Below, in pieces: positions 8,679 to 18,074 of a stretch of DNA of 64,000 nt. The notes beneath the pieces are model-generated. The model made no database searches, had not been told where the DNA came from, and saw nothing but the letters and a program-made list of their open reading frames with translations. The DNA is from JBIKWM01 sp044356305. GTDB lineage: Bacteria > Bacteroidota > Bacteroidia > UBA10329. Where the stretch lies: positions 75,309 to 139,308 of the forward strand of contig JBIKWM010000005.1 of the NCBI GenBank assembly GCA_044356305.1, written 5' to 3'. The stretch's first letter is position 1. Each line of letters opens with the position of its first letter. Position numbers and translations under genes: made by a program.

Positions 8679-9190
8679 CGGGGGAGAGAAGAATTACGAA
8701 TGAGGAATTAAGAATGAAGAGGCGGTGGTGTGAAATGGGGAGTCACCTACTGTGGAGGCGCGAGATTAACCGCAAAGGGCGCGGAGAAAGAGGCGCAAAG
8801 GGCGCGAGGACGAAGTATACACGCCCTTGTTCGCGTCCCGTGAGTGATTCGTTCTCTGCCTCTAGCATCACGAGTACGAAGCCCCCCGCTCCTTCAAGCG
8901 TTTCTGAGCCCCCGCACTCTTGTGGGCTGAGAACCTCAGGGCTTCTTGCCCCTCCCCACGAGCAAGTGTTCCGCTGGACCTCTTGTGTGGAGCTAGATAG
9001 TAGCAGTTTGAAAATGCGGGCTTAAGGGTTACTCAACTTTGTTCAAGCCTTCTGCATTTCCACAACCGCGGCCCCAAAGGCCCAGCCGTCTGCAACTGGG
9101 ATTATCCCCCCCTCCGAATACCCCCAATGCGGTAATGCGTCAGGCGGAGGAGCGGGGTACTTTCACGGCCCCGAAAAAACCTGCCTGCGC
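8679..9190. other. Gene-free region with small hairpins and a 13-bp direct repeat
   Basis: CGCAAAGGGCGCG occurs twice, at 8771 and 8794. Two adjacent hairpins occur at 8927-8939 (CTGAG/CTCAG) and 8939-8951 (GGGC/GCCC), with complementary GTGGG and CCCAC tracts on either side. A frame at 8714-9025 has no family features and I do not call it a gene. The last 60 bp are the feo upstream region, with TACTTTC at 9157-9163 as the possible -7 box. Confidence 0.4.
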
Positions 9191-9430
9191 GTGACCATTA
9201 CCTTAGACACCCTGCTGCCGGGGCAACGAGCCAGCATAGCGCGGTACGATGATGTGCGGGCCGGGCAGATGCTGATGAGCATGGGGCTGCTGCCGGGCGA
9301 TGCGGTGCTGCTGGAGCGGGTGGCCCCATTTGGTGGGCCGATGGCCTTCAGGAGCGGGTCGCTGCTGATATGCATGCGGCCCGAGGAGGCCGCCACGGTG
9401 CAGTGTGTACTGACCCCCGCACTGCGCTGA
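9191..9430 (+). CDS. feoA: FeoA-domain iron transport accessory protein
   Basis: A 79-residue SH3-like protein: LLPGQRASIARYDDVRAG, MSMGLLPGDAVLLERVAPFGGPM, then SGSLLICMRPEEAATV. This is the usual FeoA layout and length. FeoA is a cytoplasmic protein thought to support ferrous iron import by FeoB. The start is a GTG, and the gene is one base from feoB. A TACTTTC promoter-like box lies about 30 bases upstream. I cannot see a clear Fur box. Confidence 0.9.
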   Translation: MTITLDTLLPGQRASIARYDDVRAGQMLMSMGLLPGDAVLLERVAPFGGPMAFRSGSLLICMRPEEAATVQCVLTPALR

Positions 9431-9431
9431 G

Positions 9432-11369
<1,938 letters not shown>

Positions 11370-12014
11370 ATGGATGCAAGGCCCACCACCGACCGCACCC
11401 AGCGCATAGCGCAGGCCATATCGCGCTATGTGCCCCAGGGCACGGCCCTCGACCTGGCCCGCATGGTGGAGCAGTACCGTTTTCACCTCACCATCACCAA
11501 ACCGCGCAACACCAAGCTGGGCGACTACCGCGCCCCGTTCGGCAACGAGGGGCACCGCATATCGGTCAATGGCAGTCTGAATCCCTACGCCTTTCTCATC
11601 ACCTTTATACACGAGGTGGCCCACCTGCTGGTGCACGAGAAGCACAAGGATAAGGTGGCACCCCATGGTGCAGAGTGGAAACAGACCTTCAGCGCGGCCA
11701 TGCGCCCATTTCTAAGGCCCGATGTATTTCCGCCCGATGTGCTGCGCGAACTGACCCGCCACATGCGCGACCCGGCCGCCAGCACCGTGCAGGACCATGC
11801 CCTGATGCGCGTGCTGCGCAACCACGACCCGCAGGAGGATGAGATGGTGGCCGTGGATACCCTGCCCGTGGGTGCGGTGTTCGACCTGAACGGGAGGCAT
11901 TTCCGCAAGGACGAGCGCCTGCGCAAACGGCACCGCTGCACCGAACTGAGCTCTGGCAGGCATTACCTTATAAGCGGGGTGGCCATGGTGCGCACGGTGC
12001 ACGCTGACCGATAG
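11370..12014 (+). CDS. SprT-like zinc metalloprotease-fold protein
   Basis: A 214-residue protein with the SprT zinc-binding helix HEVAHLLVH (His81 and His85) and a third ligand candidate in PHGAEWK. The start codon directly follows the feoB stop, so they are probably one transcript. SprT-like proteins are zinc metallopeptidase-fold proteins whose bacterial substrates are poorly defined. The C-terminal part (RKRHRCTELSSGRHYLIS) resembles the zinc-ribbon or SH3-like tail found in relatives, but lacks a full set of cysteines. Co-location with feoAB may be only positional. Confidence 0.8.
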   Translation: MDARPTTDRTQRIAQAISRYVPQGTALDLARMVEQYRFHLTITKPRNTKLGDYRAPFGNEGHRISVNGSLNPYAFLITFIHEVAHLLVHEKHKDKVAPHGAEWKQTFSAAMRPFLRPDVFPPDVLRELTRHMRDPAASTVQDHALMRVLRNHDPQEDEMVAVDTLPVGAVFDLNGRHFRKDERLRKRHRCTELSSGRHYLISGVAMVRTVHADR

Positions 12015-12044
12015 GATGGCCGATGGGCCCAAAGGGCGAGACCT

Positions 12045-12052
12045 TACATTTG
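12045..12052 (+). promoter_or_regulatory. -7 box TACATTTG of the aminotransferase gene
   Basis: An exact TAnnTTTG match 34 bases upstream of the ATG at 12086. Confidence 0.5.
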
Positions 12053-12085
12053 GCCCCCCATTAAATCTGACCCCCCCAACCTACC

Positions 12086-13369
12086 ATGCGTGAAACGGGA
12101 ACTGCGGCAAAGACGGTCATGGTGTCTGACCTTGCCGAGAACCTCATCGGTTCGGAGATCATCCGCATTGCGGGCGAGATAAATGCCCTGCAGGCCAAGG
12201 GCGAGAAGATCCATAACCTGACCATCGGTGATTTCAGCCCGGCCGTGTTCCCCTTGCCCGAGCTGCTCACCGAGCTGATCCGTGAGGCATATACCCAGGG
12301 CCACAGCAATTACCCTGCGGCCAACGGGATACAGGAACTCAGGGAGGCCGTGAGCAGGTACATCCAGCGCGGACAGGGTCTCAGCTTCAGTGCAGACGAG
12401 GTGCTGATATCGGGCGGTGCGCGGCCGCTGATCTACGCCACCTTCAAGGCCATTGTCAATCCGGGCGACCGTGTGGTGTATCCCATCCCCTCGTGGAACA
12501 ACAACCACTACACCTACCTGCACAGCGCGGTGAAGGTGGAGGTGCCCACCACGCCAGAGAACCGGTTCCTGCCTACCGCAGCCGATCTGCAGGGCCATCT
12601 GGAGGGGGCATCGCTGCTGGCCCTCTGTTCACCCCTCAACCCCACCGGCACCTCGTACACCTACGACCAGTTGGCCGAGATATGCGACCTGGTGCTGGAG
12701 GAGAACGCCCGCAGGGTAGGGCAGAGGCCGCTGTACGTGATGTATGATCAGGTGTATCAGGAACTCACCTTGGGCGATACGGAACATGTGGACCCGGTGA
12801 GCATCCGCCCGGCCATGCGGCCCTACACCATCTTCATTGACGGCATCAGCAAATCGCTGGCCGCCACAGGGGTGCGTGTGGGTTGGGCGTTCGGCCCGGC
12901 ACTCATCATCAATAAGATGCGCGCCATACTGAGCCACGTGGGTGCCTGGGCCCCAAAGCCCGAGCAGGTGGCCACGGCCCGTTTCCTTGACCGAACCGAT
13001 GCCTTTGATGCAGCAGTGAGGCGCCACCGCGAGATGATCGGGAAGCGGGTGTCGGCCTATTACGATGGTTTCATGCGCATGAAGGCCGATGGCCTGCCGG
13101 TGGACGCCATTCCTGCCCAGGGCGCCATGTACCTCACGGTGCGCATCAGCCTAACAGGCCGCACCACGGCCGATGGCGAAGTGCTGCGCGATGCATCGGA
13201 TGTGACCTATTACCTGATAAAGTCGGGTGGCGTGGGCCTTATCCCGTTCTTCGCGTTCGGCACCGGCACAGACAATGATTGGTTCCGTGTGTCGGTGGGC
13301 ACCACCCGCATGGCAGACATAGAACCTGTGATAAACGGCCTGCGCAAGGCCATCAGCGCATTACAATGA
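12086..13369 (+). CDS. Class I/II PLP-dependent aminotransferase
   Basis: A 427-residue fold-type I aminotransferase. It has the substrate/cofactor loop SNYPAANGIQELREAV, the SPLNPTGT motif, YDQVYQEL, the Schiff-base lysine in DGISKSLAATGVRVGW (Lys256), and a C-terminal arginine region WFRVSVGTTRM. It resembles aspartate/aromatic aminotransferases, but the amino donor cannot be read from sequence. It starts 34 bases after a -7 box and overlaps the next gene by ATGA, so it is co-translated with the guanylyltransferase. Confidence 0.88.
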   Translation: MRETGTAAKTVMVSDLAENLIGSEIIRIAGEINALQAKGEKIHNLTIGDFSPAVFPLPELLTELIREAYTQGHSNYPAANGIQELREAVSRYIQRGQGLSFSADEVLISGGARPLIYATFKAIVNPGDRVVYPIPSWNNNHYTYLHSAVKVEVPTTPENRFLPTAADLQGHLEGASLLALCSPLNPTGTSYTYDQLAEICDLVLEENARRVGQRPLYVMYDQVYQELTLGDTEHVDPVSIRPAMRPYTIFIDGISKSLAATGVRVGWAFGPALIINKMRAILSHVGAWAPKPEQVATARFLDRTDAFDAAVRRHREMIGKRVSAYYDGFMRMKADGLPVDAIPAQGAMYLTVRISLTGRTTADGEVLRDASDVTYYLIKSGGVGLIPFFAFGTGTDNDWFRVSVGTTRMADIEPVINGLRKAISALQ

Positions 13370-14463
13370 ATCCATTGAAAGAGAGGACCCATGTGGTGAT
13401 CATGGCCGGGGGCATCGGGTCAAGGTTCTGGCCCATGAGCCGTACTTCCCATCCCAAGCAGTTCCTCGACATACTTGGCACTGGCCGCAGTCTGTTGCAG
13501 CAGACCTACGACCGCTACCTGCCCTTGTGCCACGCCCACCGCATGTTGGTGGTGACCAATAGCCAGTACGATGATCTGGTGAATGCCCAACTGCCCGAGG
13601 TGCCCCGTGGCAACGTGCTGTTGGAGCCGGCCAGGCGCAACACGGCCCCATGCATCGCCTATGCAGCCTTCCGCATAGCCGAGACCGACCCGGATGCGGT
13701 GATGATAGTGGCATCGTCAGACCACCTGATATTGCGGCAGCGCGAGTTTGAGGCATCGATGGAGAAGGCGGTGCAGGCCGCCACGCACGAGGGGGCACTG
13801 GTGGCCCTCGGCATAGTGCCCACGCGCCCCGATACGGGCTACGGCTACATTCAGCACCGCGAGGAGGATGCGCTGAACCTGCCGGGGGTGCACCGTGTGA
13901 AGACATTCACCGAGAAACCCGACCTGGCCATGGCCGAGCAGTTTCTTGCCAGTGGCGATTTCCTTTGGAACTCGGGCATGTTCATCTGGAGCGTGCGCAG
14001 CATTTTGGACGCATTGGAGCGCCATGCCCCCGAGATGTACACGCTGTTCGCCAAGGGCCGAGGCCTCTATGGCACCCCGGCCGAGGCCGATTTCATTAAA
14101 GGAGTGTACGAACAGTGCACCAACATCAGCATAGACTACGCGGTGATGGAGAAGGCCCAGAACGTGTATTCGATAGGGGCCGATATCGGTTGGAGCGACC
14201 TGGGCACCTGGGGCAGCATGTATGCCTACAGCGAGAAGGACCCGCAGGGCAATGTGATACAGGGCCGCAATGTGATGACCCACGAGGTGAAGGACTGCAT
14301 CATCAACATGCCCAAGGAGAAACTGGTGGTGGTGCAGGGCCTGCAGGACATGATAGTGGTGGAGAGCGATGGCATCCTCCTGATCTGTAGCCGCCACGAG
14401 GAGCAGCAGATTAAGCGCATCGTGAACGAGGTGAAGGCCCTCAAGGGCGACCGGTTCGTGTGA
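13366..14463 (+). CDS. manC: Mannose-1-phosphate guanylyltransferase
   Basis: A 365-residue nucleotidyltransferase making GDP-mannose from mannose-1-phosphate and GTP for polysaccharide and glycan synthesis. Visible motifs are MAGGIGSRFWPMSRTSHPKQF (pyrophosphorylase loop), EPARRNTAPCIAYAAF, TFTEKPD, WNSGMFIW, and the C-terminal SDLGTWGS. It lacks the C-terminal isomerase (cupin) domain of bifunctional ManC/AlgA; the single-domain form is usual in Bacteroidota. The ATG lies inside the preceding stop (ATGA). Confidence 0.9.
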   Translation: MNPLKERTHVVIMAGGIGSRFWPMSRTSHPKQFLDILGTGRSLLQQTYDRYLPLCHAHRMLVVTNSQYDDLVNAQLPEVPRGNVLLEPARRNTAPCIAYAAFRIAETDPDAVMIVASSDHLILRQREFEASMEKAVQAATHEGALVALGIVPTRPDTGYGYIQHREEDALNLPGVHRVKTFTEKPDLAMAEQFLASGDFLWNSGMFIWSVRSILDALERHAPEMYTLFAKGRGLYGTPAEADFIKGVYEQCTNISIDYAVMEKAQNVYSIGADIGWSDLGTWGSMYAYSEKDPQGNVIQGRNVMTHEVKDCIINMPKEKLVVVQGLQDMIVVESDGILLICSRHEEQQIKRIVNEVKALKGDRFV

Positions 14464-14477
14464 GTCGGGGCTGCGGC

Positions 14478-14485
14478 TATCTTTG
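14478..14485 (+). promoter_or_regulatory. -7 box TATCTTTG of the tRNA-Arg gene
   Basis: An exact TAnnTTTG match 19 bases before the mature tRNA 5' end, leaving a leader of only about a dozen bases. Confidence 0.55.
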
Positions 14486-14503
14486 CCGCCCCTTCGGAAA
14501 GTG

Positions 14504-14575
14504 GGCCTCGTAGTACAATGGATAGTATATGGGTTTCCGGAGCCTAGGATGCAGGTTCGATTCCTGCCGAGGCCA
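14504..14575 (+). tRNA. tRNA-Arg(CCG)
   Basis: The acceptor arms GGCCTCG (14504-14510) and CGAGGCC (14568-14574) pair fully, with discriminator A at 14575. The D stem GTAC/GTAT, the anticodon stem TGGGT/GCCTA with loop TTCCGGA (anticodon CCG, reads CGG) and the T arm GCAGG-TTCGATT-CCTGC are all present. The 3' CCA is not encoded, as is common in this phylum. Confidence 0.93.
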
Positions 14576-14646
14576 CTTCTACTTCAACCGTTCCGGTATC
14601 CGTTGAGCCGATAAGTGCCAGACCCGAGCGGTCCGGTCGGTAGCTA

Positions 14647-15828
14647 TCAATCATCATCCCCCAGACCATACCTGAGCCCGAACGAGACGGGGTGATGGTC
14701 GGAGTAATATTGTGGGAACAGATTGCCATCGTACGGCTGGCCGGGGTAGGGGGTGGCCGGGTCGGACCAGTAAGGCTGCATGGCCTGCATCAGGTCGGTG
14801 ACCACGAACGGCAGTGCGGGGTCGAGGTCGCGCTGGGTGAGAGCCGACACATACATCACCTGATCGAAGGGCTTGGGTGCCTTGGTGCTGCAATTGGTGG
14901 CGAGTCCACGGGTGTTGAGGGTGGAATATCCCTGCGGCAGTGCGCTGCGCACCTCGGTGGTGTCCTGTAGGTTCATATCACCCAATATGATGATGTCCTT
15001 TTCGTGTGGCTGTGTCGCACCCCATTGGGCTATGCGGGCCAGTTCGGCCCTGCGCTGCGGCTTGTCCTTGTCCTCGGCTGCCAGATGCACGGAGATGAGG
15101 TACATGTCCAGCGTGCTGTCGATGGTGGTGAAGTGGAATGCCCACGGCACACGGTCGAAGGTGGGATTGGCGAGCACCTGCGGCTCAATGAAATCGCTGC
15201 GCGAGGCGTTGTAGAGCACCGCATCGGAGCGGTAAAACGCAATGGGCCACTCCCGTGCAGTAGTGCCGGTGGCGCTCTGCCCGGTGCCATCGGTGCCGAG
15301 GGCATAGGCAAATCCCTGCGCCCGCATGGCCTCGGCAAAGGCCGCGCTCTCGGGGTCGGCACTCACCTGCGTCCCAGTGCTCGATATGATGCTGATGGGC
15401 GATGCCACCAGCTCCTGCACCACCACCACATCGAACCGGCTGAGGAAACGGGCCAGCGATACGTTGTCCTTGCGGCTGTAATGGCCCAGCCATTTGATGT
15501 TGAACGAGCAGACCTTCAGCTGCCGCTCGTCCGGGGCCGCCACCTCGCGGGCCCAGGTCGGCAGGTTTCCGGTCCTGAGCCGCAAGCGGTTGCGATACAC
15601 ATATCCGTTGCATCCGTTGCGCGCCCGCACATGGTAGTAACCATCGGTGGAGGCGGCATCGTCAAGCATCACCACCGTGTCGGCCACCGCCACCTGACAC
15701 TGCGATGCAGAGGCGCCATCTGCCGCTGCACGTATGTGCGAAGCCAGGCTGATCACCCCGATCTTCTGCTGGGCGCTTGCAGTGACGGTCAGCACCGATA
15801 GCACAGGAATGAGCAGTATGCGCATCAT
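14647..15828 (-). CDS. Secreted endonuclease/exonuclease/phosphatase-family protein with SH3-like N-terminus
   Basis: A 393-residue protein with a signal peptide (MMRILLIPVLSVLTVTASAQ), an SH3b-like region at about 25-85, and an EEP-fold catalytic domain from about 105. Active-site motifs are visible: CSFNIKWLG, VVVQELV, GDMNLQD and SDHHPVSFGL, which carry the asparagine, glutamate, aspartate and terminal histidines of DNase I-like enzymes. The substrate (nucleic acid, phospholipid or other phosphate ester) is not determined. The ATG at 15828 overlaps the upstream gene's stop (ATGA), so they are co-translated. Confidence 0.8.
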   Translation of the reverse strand: MMRILLIPVLSVLTVTASAQQKIGVISLASHIRAAADGASASQCQVAVADTVVMLDDAASTDGYYHVRARNGCNGYVYRNRLRLRTGNLPTWAREVAAPDERQLKVCSFNIKWLGHYSRKDNVSLARFLSRFDVVVVQELVASPISIISSTGTQVSADPESAAFAEAMRAQGFAYALGTDGTGQSATGTTAREWPIAFYRSDAVLYNASRSDFIEPQVLANPTFDRVPWAFHFTTIDSTLDMYLISVHLAAEDKDKPQRRAELARIAQWGATQPHEKDIIILGDMNLQDTTEVRSALPQGYSTLNTRGLATNCSTKAPKPFDQVMYVSALTQRDLDPALPFVVTDLMQAMQPYWSDPATPYPGQPYDGNLFPQYYSDHHPVSFGLRYGLGDDD

Positions 15829-16316
15829 GCCTTCGCCTTCTTGCCCTTTGAGCGCTGACGCTCGCGGAAGGTGTCAATCTCGGTCTGGGCCGAGCTCTTG
15901 AAATTCATCCAATCGGAGAACAGTTTGATGGCGCCTTTGCTGCCCCCGGCTATGATCATGGACGAAAGAAACTCTCCGAACAGCGTCACTTCAGGGTGCA
16001 TCACCGGCATGATGAAACTGAATACATCGATGCCCCAATGCCAGCACACCGCAAAGCTGAGCGAAACGGTTATCAGCTCCTTTGCCGCCCCGAAACGCGG
16101 CTCGGCCTGCACTATGCGGTCGGGCGATGGGTCGGACATAAGGTCAAATCCTTCCACATCCTTGGCCCTCTTCACCTTGTAGAGCACGCGGCTCATGAAC
16201 CATCTGTTCTCAAATACCACGCTCAGGCCGCGCTCAATGAACAGCGCCATGACCACAACAATGGCAATGGCCTCGCTCACTCGCATGAAATCAAGATAGA
16301 ATTCGTTCGGGTCCAT
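15825..16316 (-). CDS. Small membrane protein of unknown function
   Basis: A 163-residue protein with a hydrophobic helix at about 14-30, an amphipathic basic linker (YKVKRAKD), two further hydrophobic stretches at about 82-110 and 112-133, and a lysine-rich tail (RQRSKGKKAKA). No family is recognised. It precedes and overlaps the secreted EEP protein, suggesting a two-gene operon. Confidence 0.65.
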   Translation of the reverse strand: MDPNEFYLDFMRVSEAIAIVVVMALFIERGLSVVFENRWFMSRVLYKVKRAKDVEGFDLMSDPSPDRIVQAEPRFGAAKELITVSLSFAVCWHWGIDVFSFIMPVMHPEVTLFGEFLSSMIIAGGSKGAIKLFSDWMNFKSSAQTEIDTFRERQRSKGKKAKA

Positions 16317-16350
16317 GTTCAGGGGAAGTTAGGTGGCCCTAAGGTAAGAG

Positions 16351-16379
16351 AAAGCCCGATGCACCGAGGTGCACCGGGC
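16351..16379 (-). terminator. Terminator of the first tandem lipoprotein gene
   Basis: Arms GCCCGATGCAC and GTGCACCGGGC have a single A-C mismatch. On the minus strand they are followed by TTTCTCTT. It lies 22 bases beyond the stop at 16401 and closely resembles the terminator at 17262. Confidence 0.65.
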
Positions 16380-16400
16380 CGCCTAAAAACTCAAGTTCAA

Positions 16401-17183
16401 TCAATTATTCCGATTGATGAAAATAAATAGGGCACCCCAGAGCATGAAAATGAGGCCGAAGGCCATGCCTAATATTCCGCTGATCAGGCCTGCTATGGCA
16501 AATCCCTTTCCACGTTTGCCATCCTTATACTGCTTGCGGCCTATTACGCCCATCACCATACCGACAATGCCCAATACCACCGCCAAGATTCCAAAAATGA
16601 CCAGTGGGATGAGCGATGTGCCACCCCCTAAAAGAACATCGACCACCACGGTAACAGCCGTAAGAATGGCGAATATCAACGCAGCTGCCCCGAACGGCAG
16701 CGCCATGATAGCGGGCACCGACCAGCCTTGTTTTTCCTCCTGTGGCCTGTTGAACACCGCCTTACGGAACTTGCCGGCCCGCATCTCGGCCCTCAGTTCG
16801 CGCATCATCTTGGTATAGGCGCTCGGGTCGGTGAGAGGGGCCATGGCTTCGCGGAGGGCCTCTTTGTTGCGCTGTCTGCGCAGGGCCTTATCTGTGACCG
16901 CAATGGGTTCGTTTGTCTGCTGTGCAATGAAGATCTCCTCGTCCACATCTATCTGGGCCGTTGTCACTTCATCCTCGGCCGGTGTCTGGGTCTGTGCCGT
17001 AGCAGACCTGTCGGCCCTCTGCGACTTGGCCTCAGCCTTTTGCTGCGCCTTGCCGCCACTGGCACTCACATGAAAACCGGGACGGTACCTGCGTTTGGTG
17101 ATGTCGAGATCGGCACAGCTGCTCCATGCAATGGCTATGAATGCCACTGATGCAATGAGGCGGAGAAATCGGTACTGTTTCAT
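16401..17183 (-). CDS. Lipoprotein with C-terminal DUF4190-like membrane region (paralog 1)
   Basis: The 260-residue protein starts at MKQYRFLRLIAS, with an in-frame extension to 17255 discarded. It has a lipoprotein signal ending in AWSSC, then ADLDITKRRYRPGFHVSASG, a charged low-complexity linker, and glycine-rich hydrophobic helices at about 165-260. Proteins with a lipobox followed by a KRRYRPGFHV-type motif and a DUF4190-like end are common in Bacteroidota and functionally uncharacterised. It is adjacent to and clearly paralogous with the gene at 17317. Confidence 0.7.
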   Translation of the reverse strand: MKQYRFLRLIASVAFIAIAWSSCADLDITKRRYRPGFHVSASGGKAQQKAEAKSQRADRSATAQTQTPAEDEVTTAQIDVDEEIFIAQQTNEPIAVTDKALRRQRNKEALREAMAPLTDPSAYTKMMRELRAEMRAGKFRKAVFNRPQEEKQGWSVPAIMALPFGAAALIFAILTAVTVVVDVLLGGGTSLIPLVIFGILAVVLGIVGMVMGVIGRKQYKDGKRGKGFAIAGLISGILGMAFGLIFMLWGALFIFINRNN

Positions 17184-17261
17184 TTTGGTCGAGGTTGATT
17201 GAAGGCCGAAAGATGCAAACTCCATGCGATTCCTTGACAAGGTTAAACCACGCATCAGCGC

Positions 17262-17294
17262 AAAAAAAAAGCCCGATGCACTGCTGCAACGGGC
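17262..17294 (-). terminator. Terminator of the second tandem lipoprotein gene
   Basis: The GCCCG and CGGGC arms carry an internal A-A mismatch and a TGCA/TGCA inner stem with loop CTGC. On the minus strand they are followed by nine T. Arm sequence and mismatch position match the terminator at 16351. Confidence 0.85.
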
Positions 17295-17316
17295 CTTGAT
17301 TAAAAACAGATCTTGA

Positions 17317-18015
17317 TCAGAGCAGCGGGCTGAGTGCCGCAGCTATCCAGGCTATGTAAATGATCATGCCGATCACACCGAGGCCGAGGCCGACCCAGCC
17401 GAAGATGAAGCCCAGACGCCTCCACTGTTCGCCACCGGCCGCATTCTTCTTGTGAATGAAGCCGAACACGATGGCAGCCACACCGAACAGGATGGCCGCA
17501 GCCCATAGTGGGCTGGCCCAAAGGAATGCCGCAAGTATGCCGAAGAAACCGAATACCATTGAAGCAATACCCGCCCCGAAGCAGGCCCAGGCCATCCAGT
17601 CGTTGCGTGCCCCGTACATGGGCTTGACAAGTTTATTGACCTCCGAACGCACCTTGGCGCGATTGAACATCGTGTTCTTGAACCACTCATAGTCACTGCG
17701 CAGCATCTCACCCACTTTCTGTTTGGGTGCATGGCCGGTGATGGGGGCTGCCACAGTGGCTGCCGAGGCTGTGGCTGAGGCATTCACCTCTTGCTCAACA
17801 ACGGTTTCAGAAGCATCAGCTGCTATGGCCTTGTTGGCCTTTCGCTCTTTCACCGAGGCGGTCTCCTCGGCCTTGCGGTTATCCTTTTTGCCACTGGTGC
17901 TCACATGGAAACCTGGCCGGTACTTCCGCTTGGTGATGTCCAGATCGGCACACGAGGTGGCAACCACCGTGAGGGCCACAAGGGCCATCAGTACAGCATT
18001 GAGTCTTGTTCTCAT
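17317..18015 (-). CDS. Lipoprotein with C-terminal membrane region (paralog 2)
   Basis: The 232-residue protein starts at MRTRLNAVLMALVAL. The lipobox VATSC is followed by ADLDITKRKYRPGFHVSTSG, nearly identical to the neighbouring paralog. An acidic/basic linker follows, then four hydrophobic glycine/alanine-rich helices at about 135-232. The internal region differs more than the N-terminal motif. With gene 16401 it forms a tandem duplicate pair in which even the terminators match. Confidence 0.7.
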   Translation of the reverse strand: MRTRLNAVLMALVALTVVATSCADLDITKRKYRPGFHVSTSGKKDNRKAEETASVKERKANKAIAADASETVVEQEVNASATASAATVAAPITGHAPKQKVGEMLRSDYEWFKNTMFNRAKVRSEVNKLVKPMYGARNDWMAWACFGAGIASMVFGFFGILAAFLWASPLWAAAILFGVAAIVFGFIHKKNAAGGEQWRRLGFIFGWVGLGLGVIGMIIYIAWIAAALSPLL

Positions 18016-18074
18016 TTTTATTAGGTTATTGGATAGACCAGACAAAAGTGGAATCCGTGCATACGGTGCTTTGA

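Noticed and set aside
8714..9025. Plus-strand 103-codon frame
   Set aside because: No promoter, family or codon pattern; covers the hairpin region and the direct repeat.
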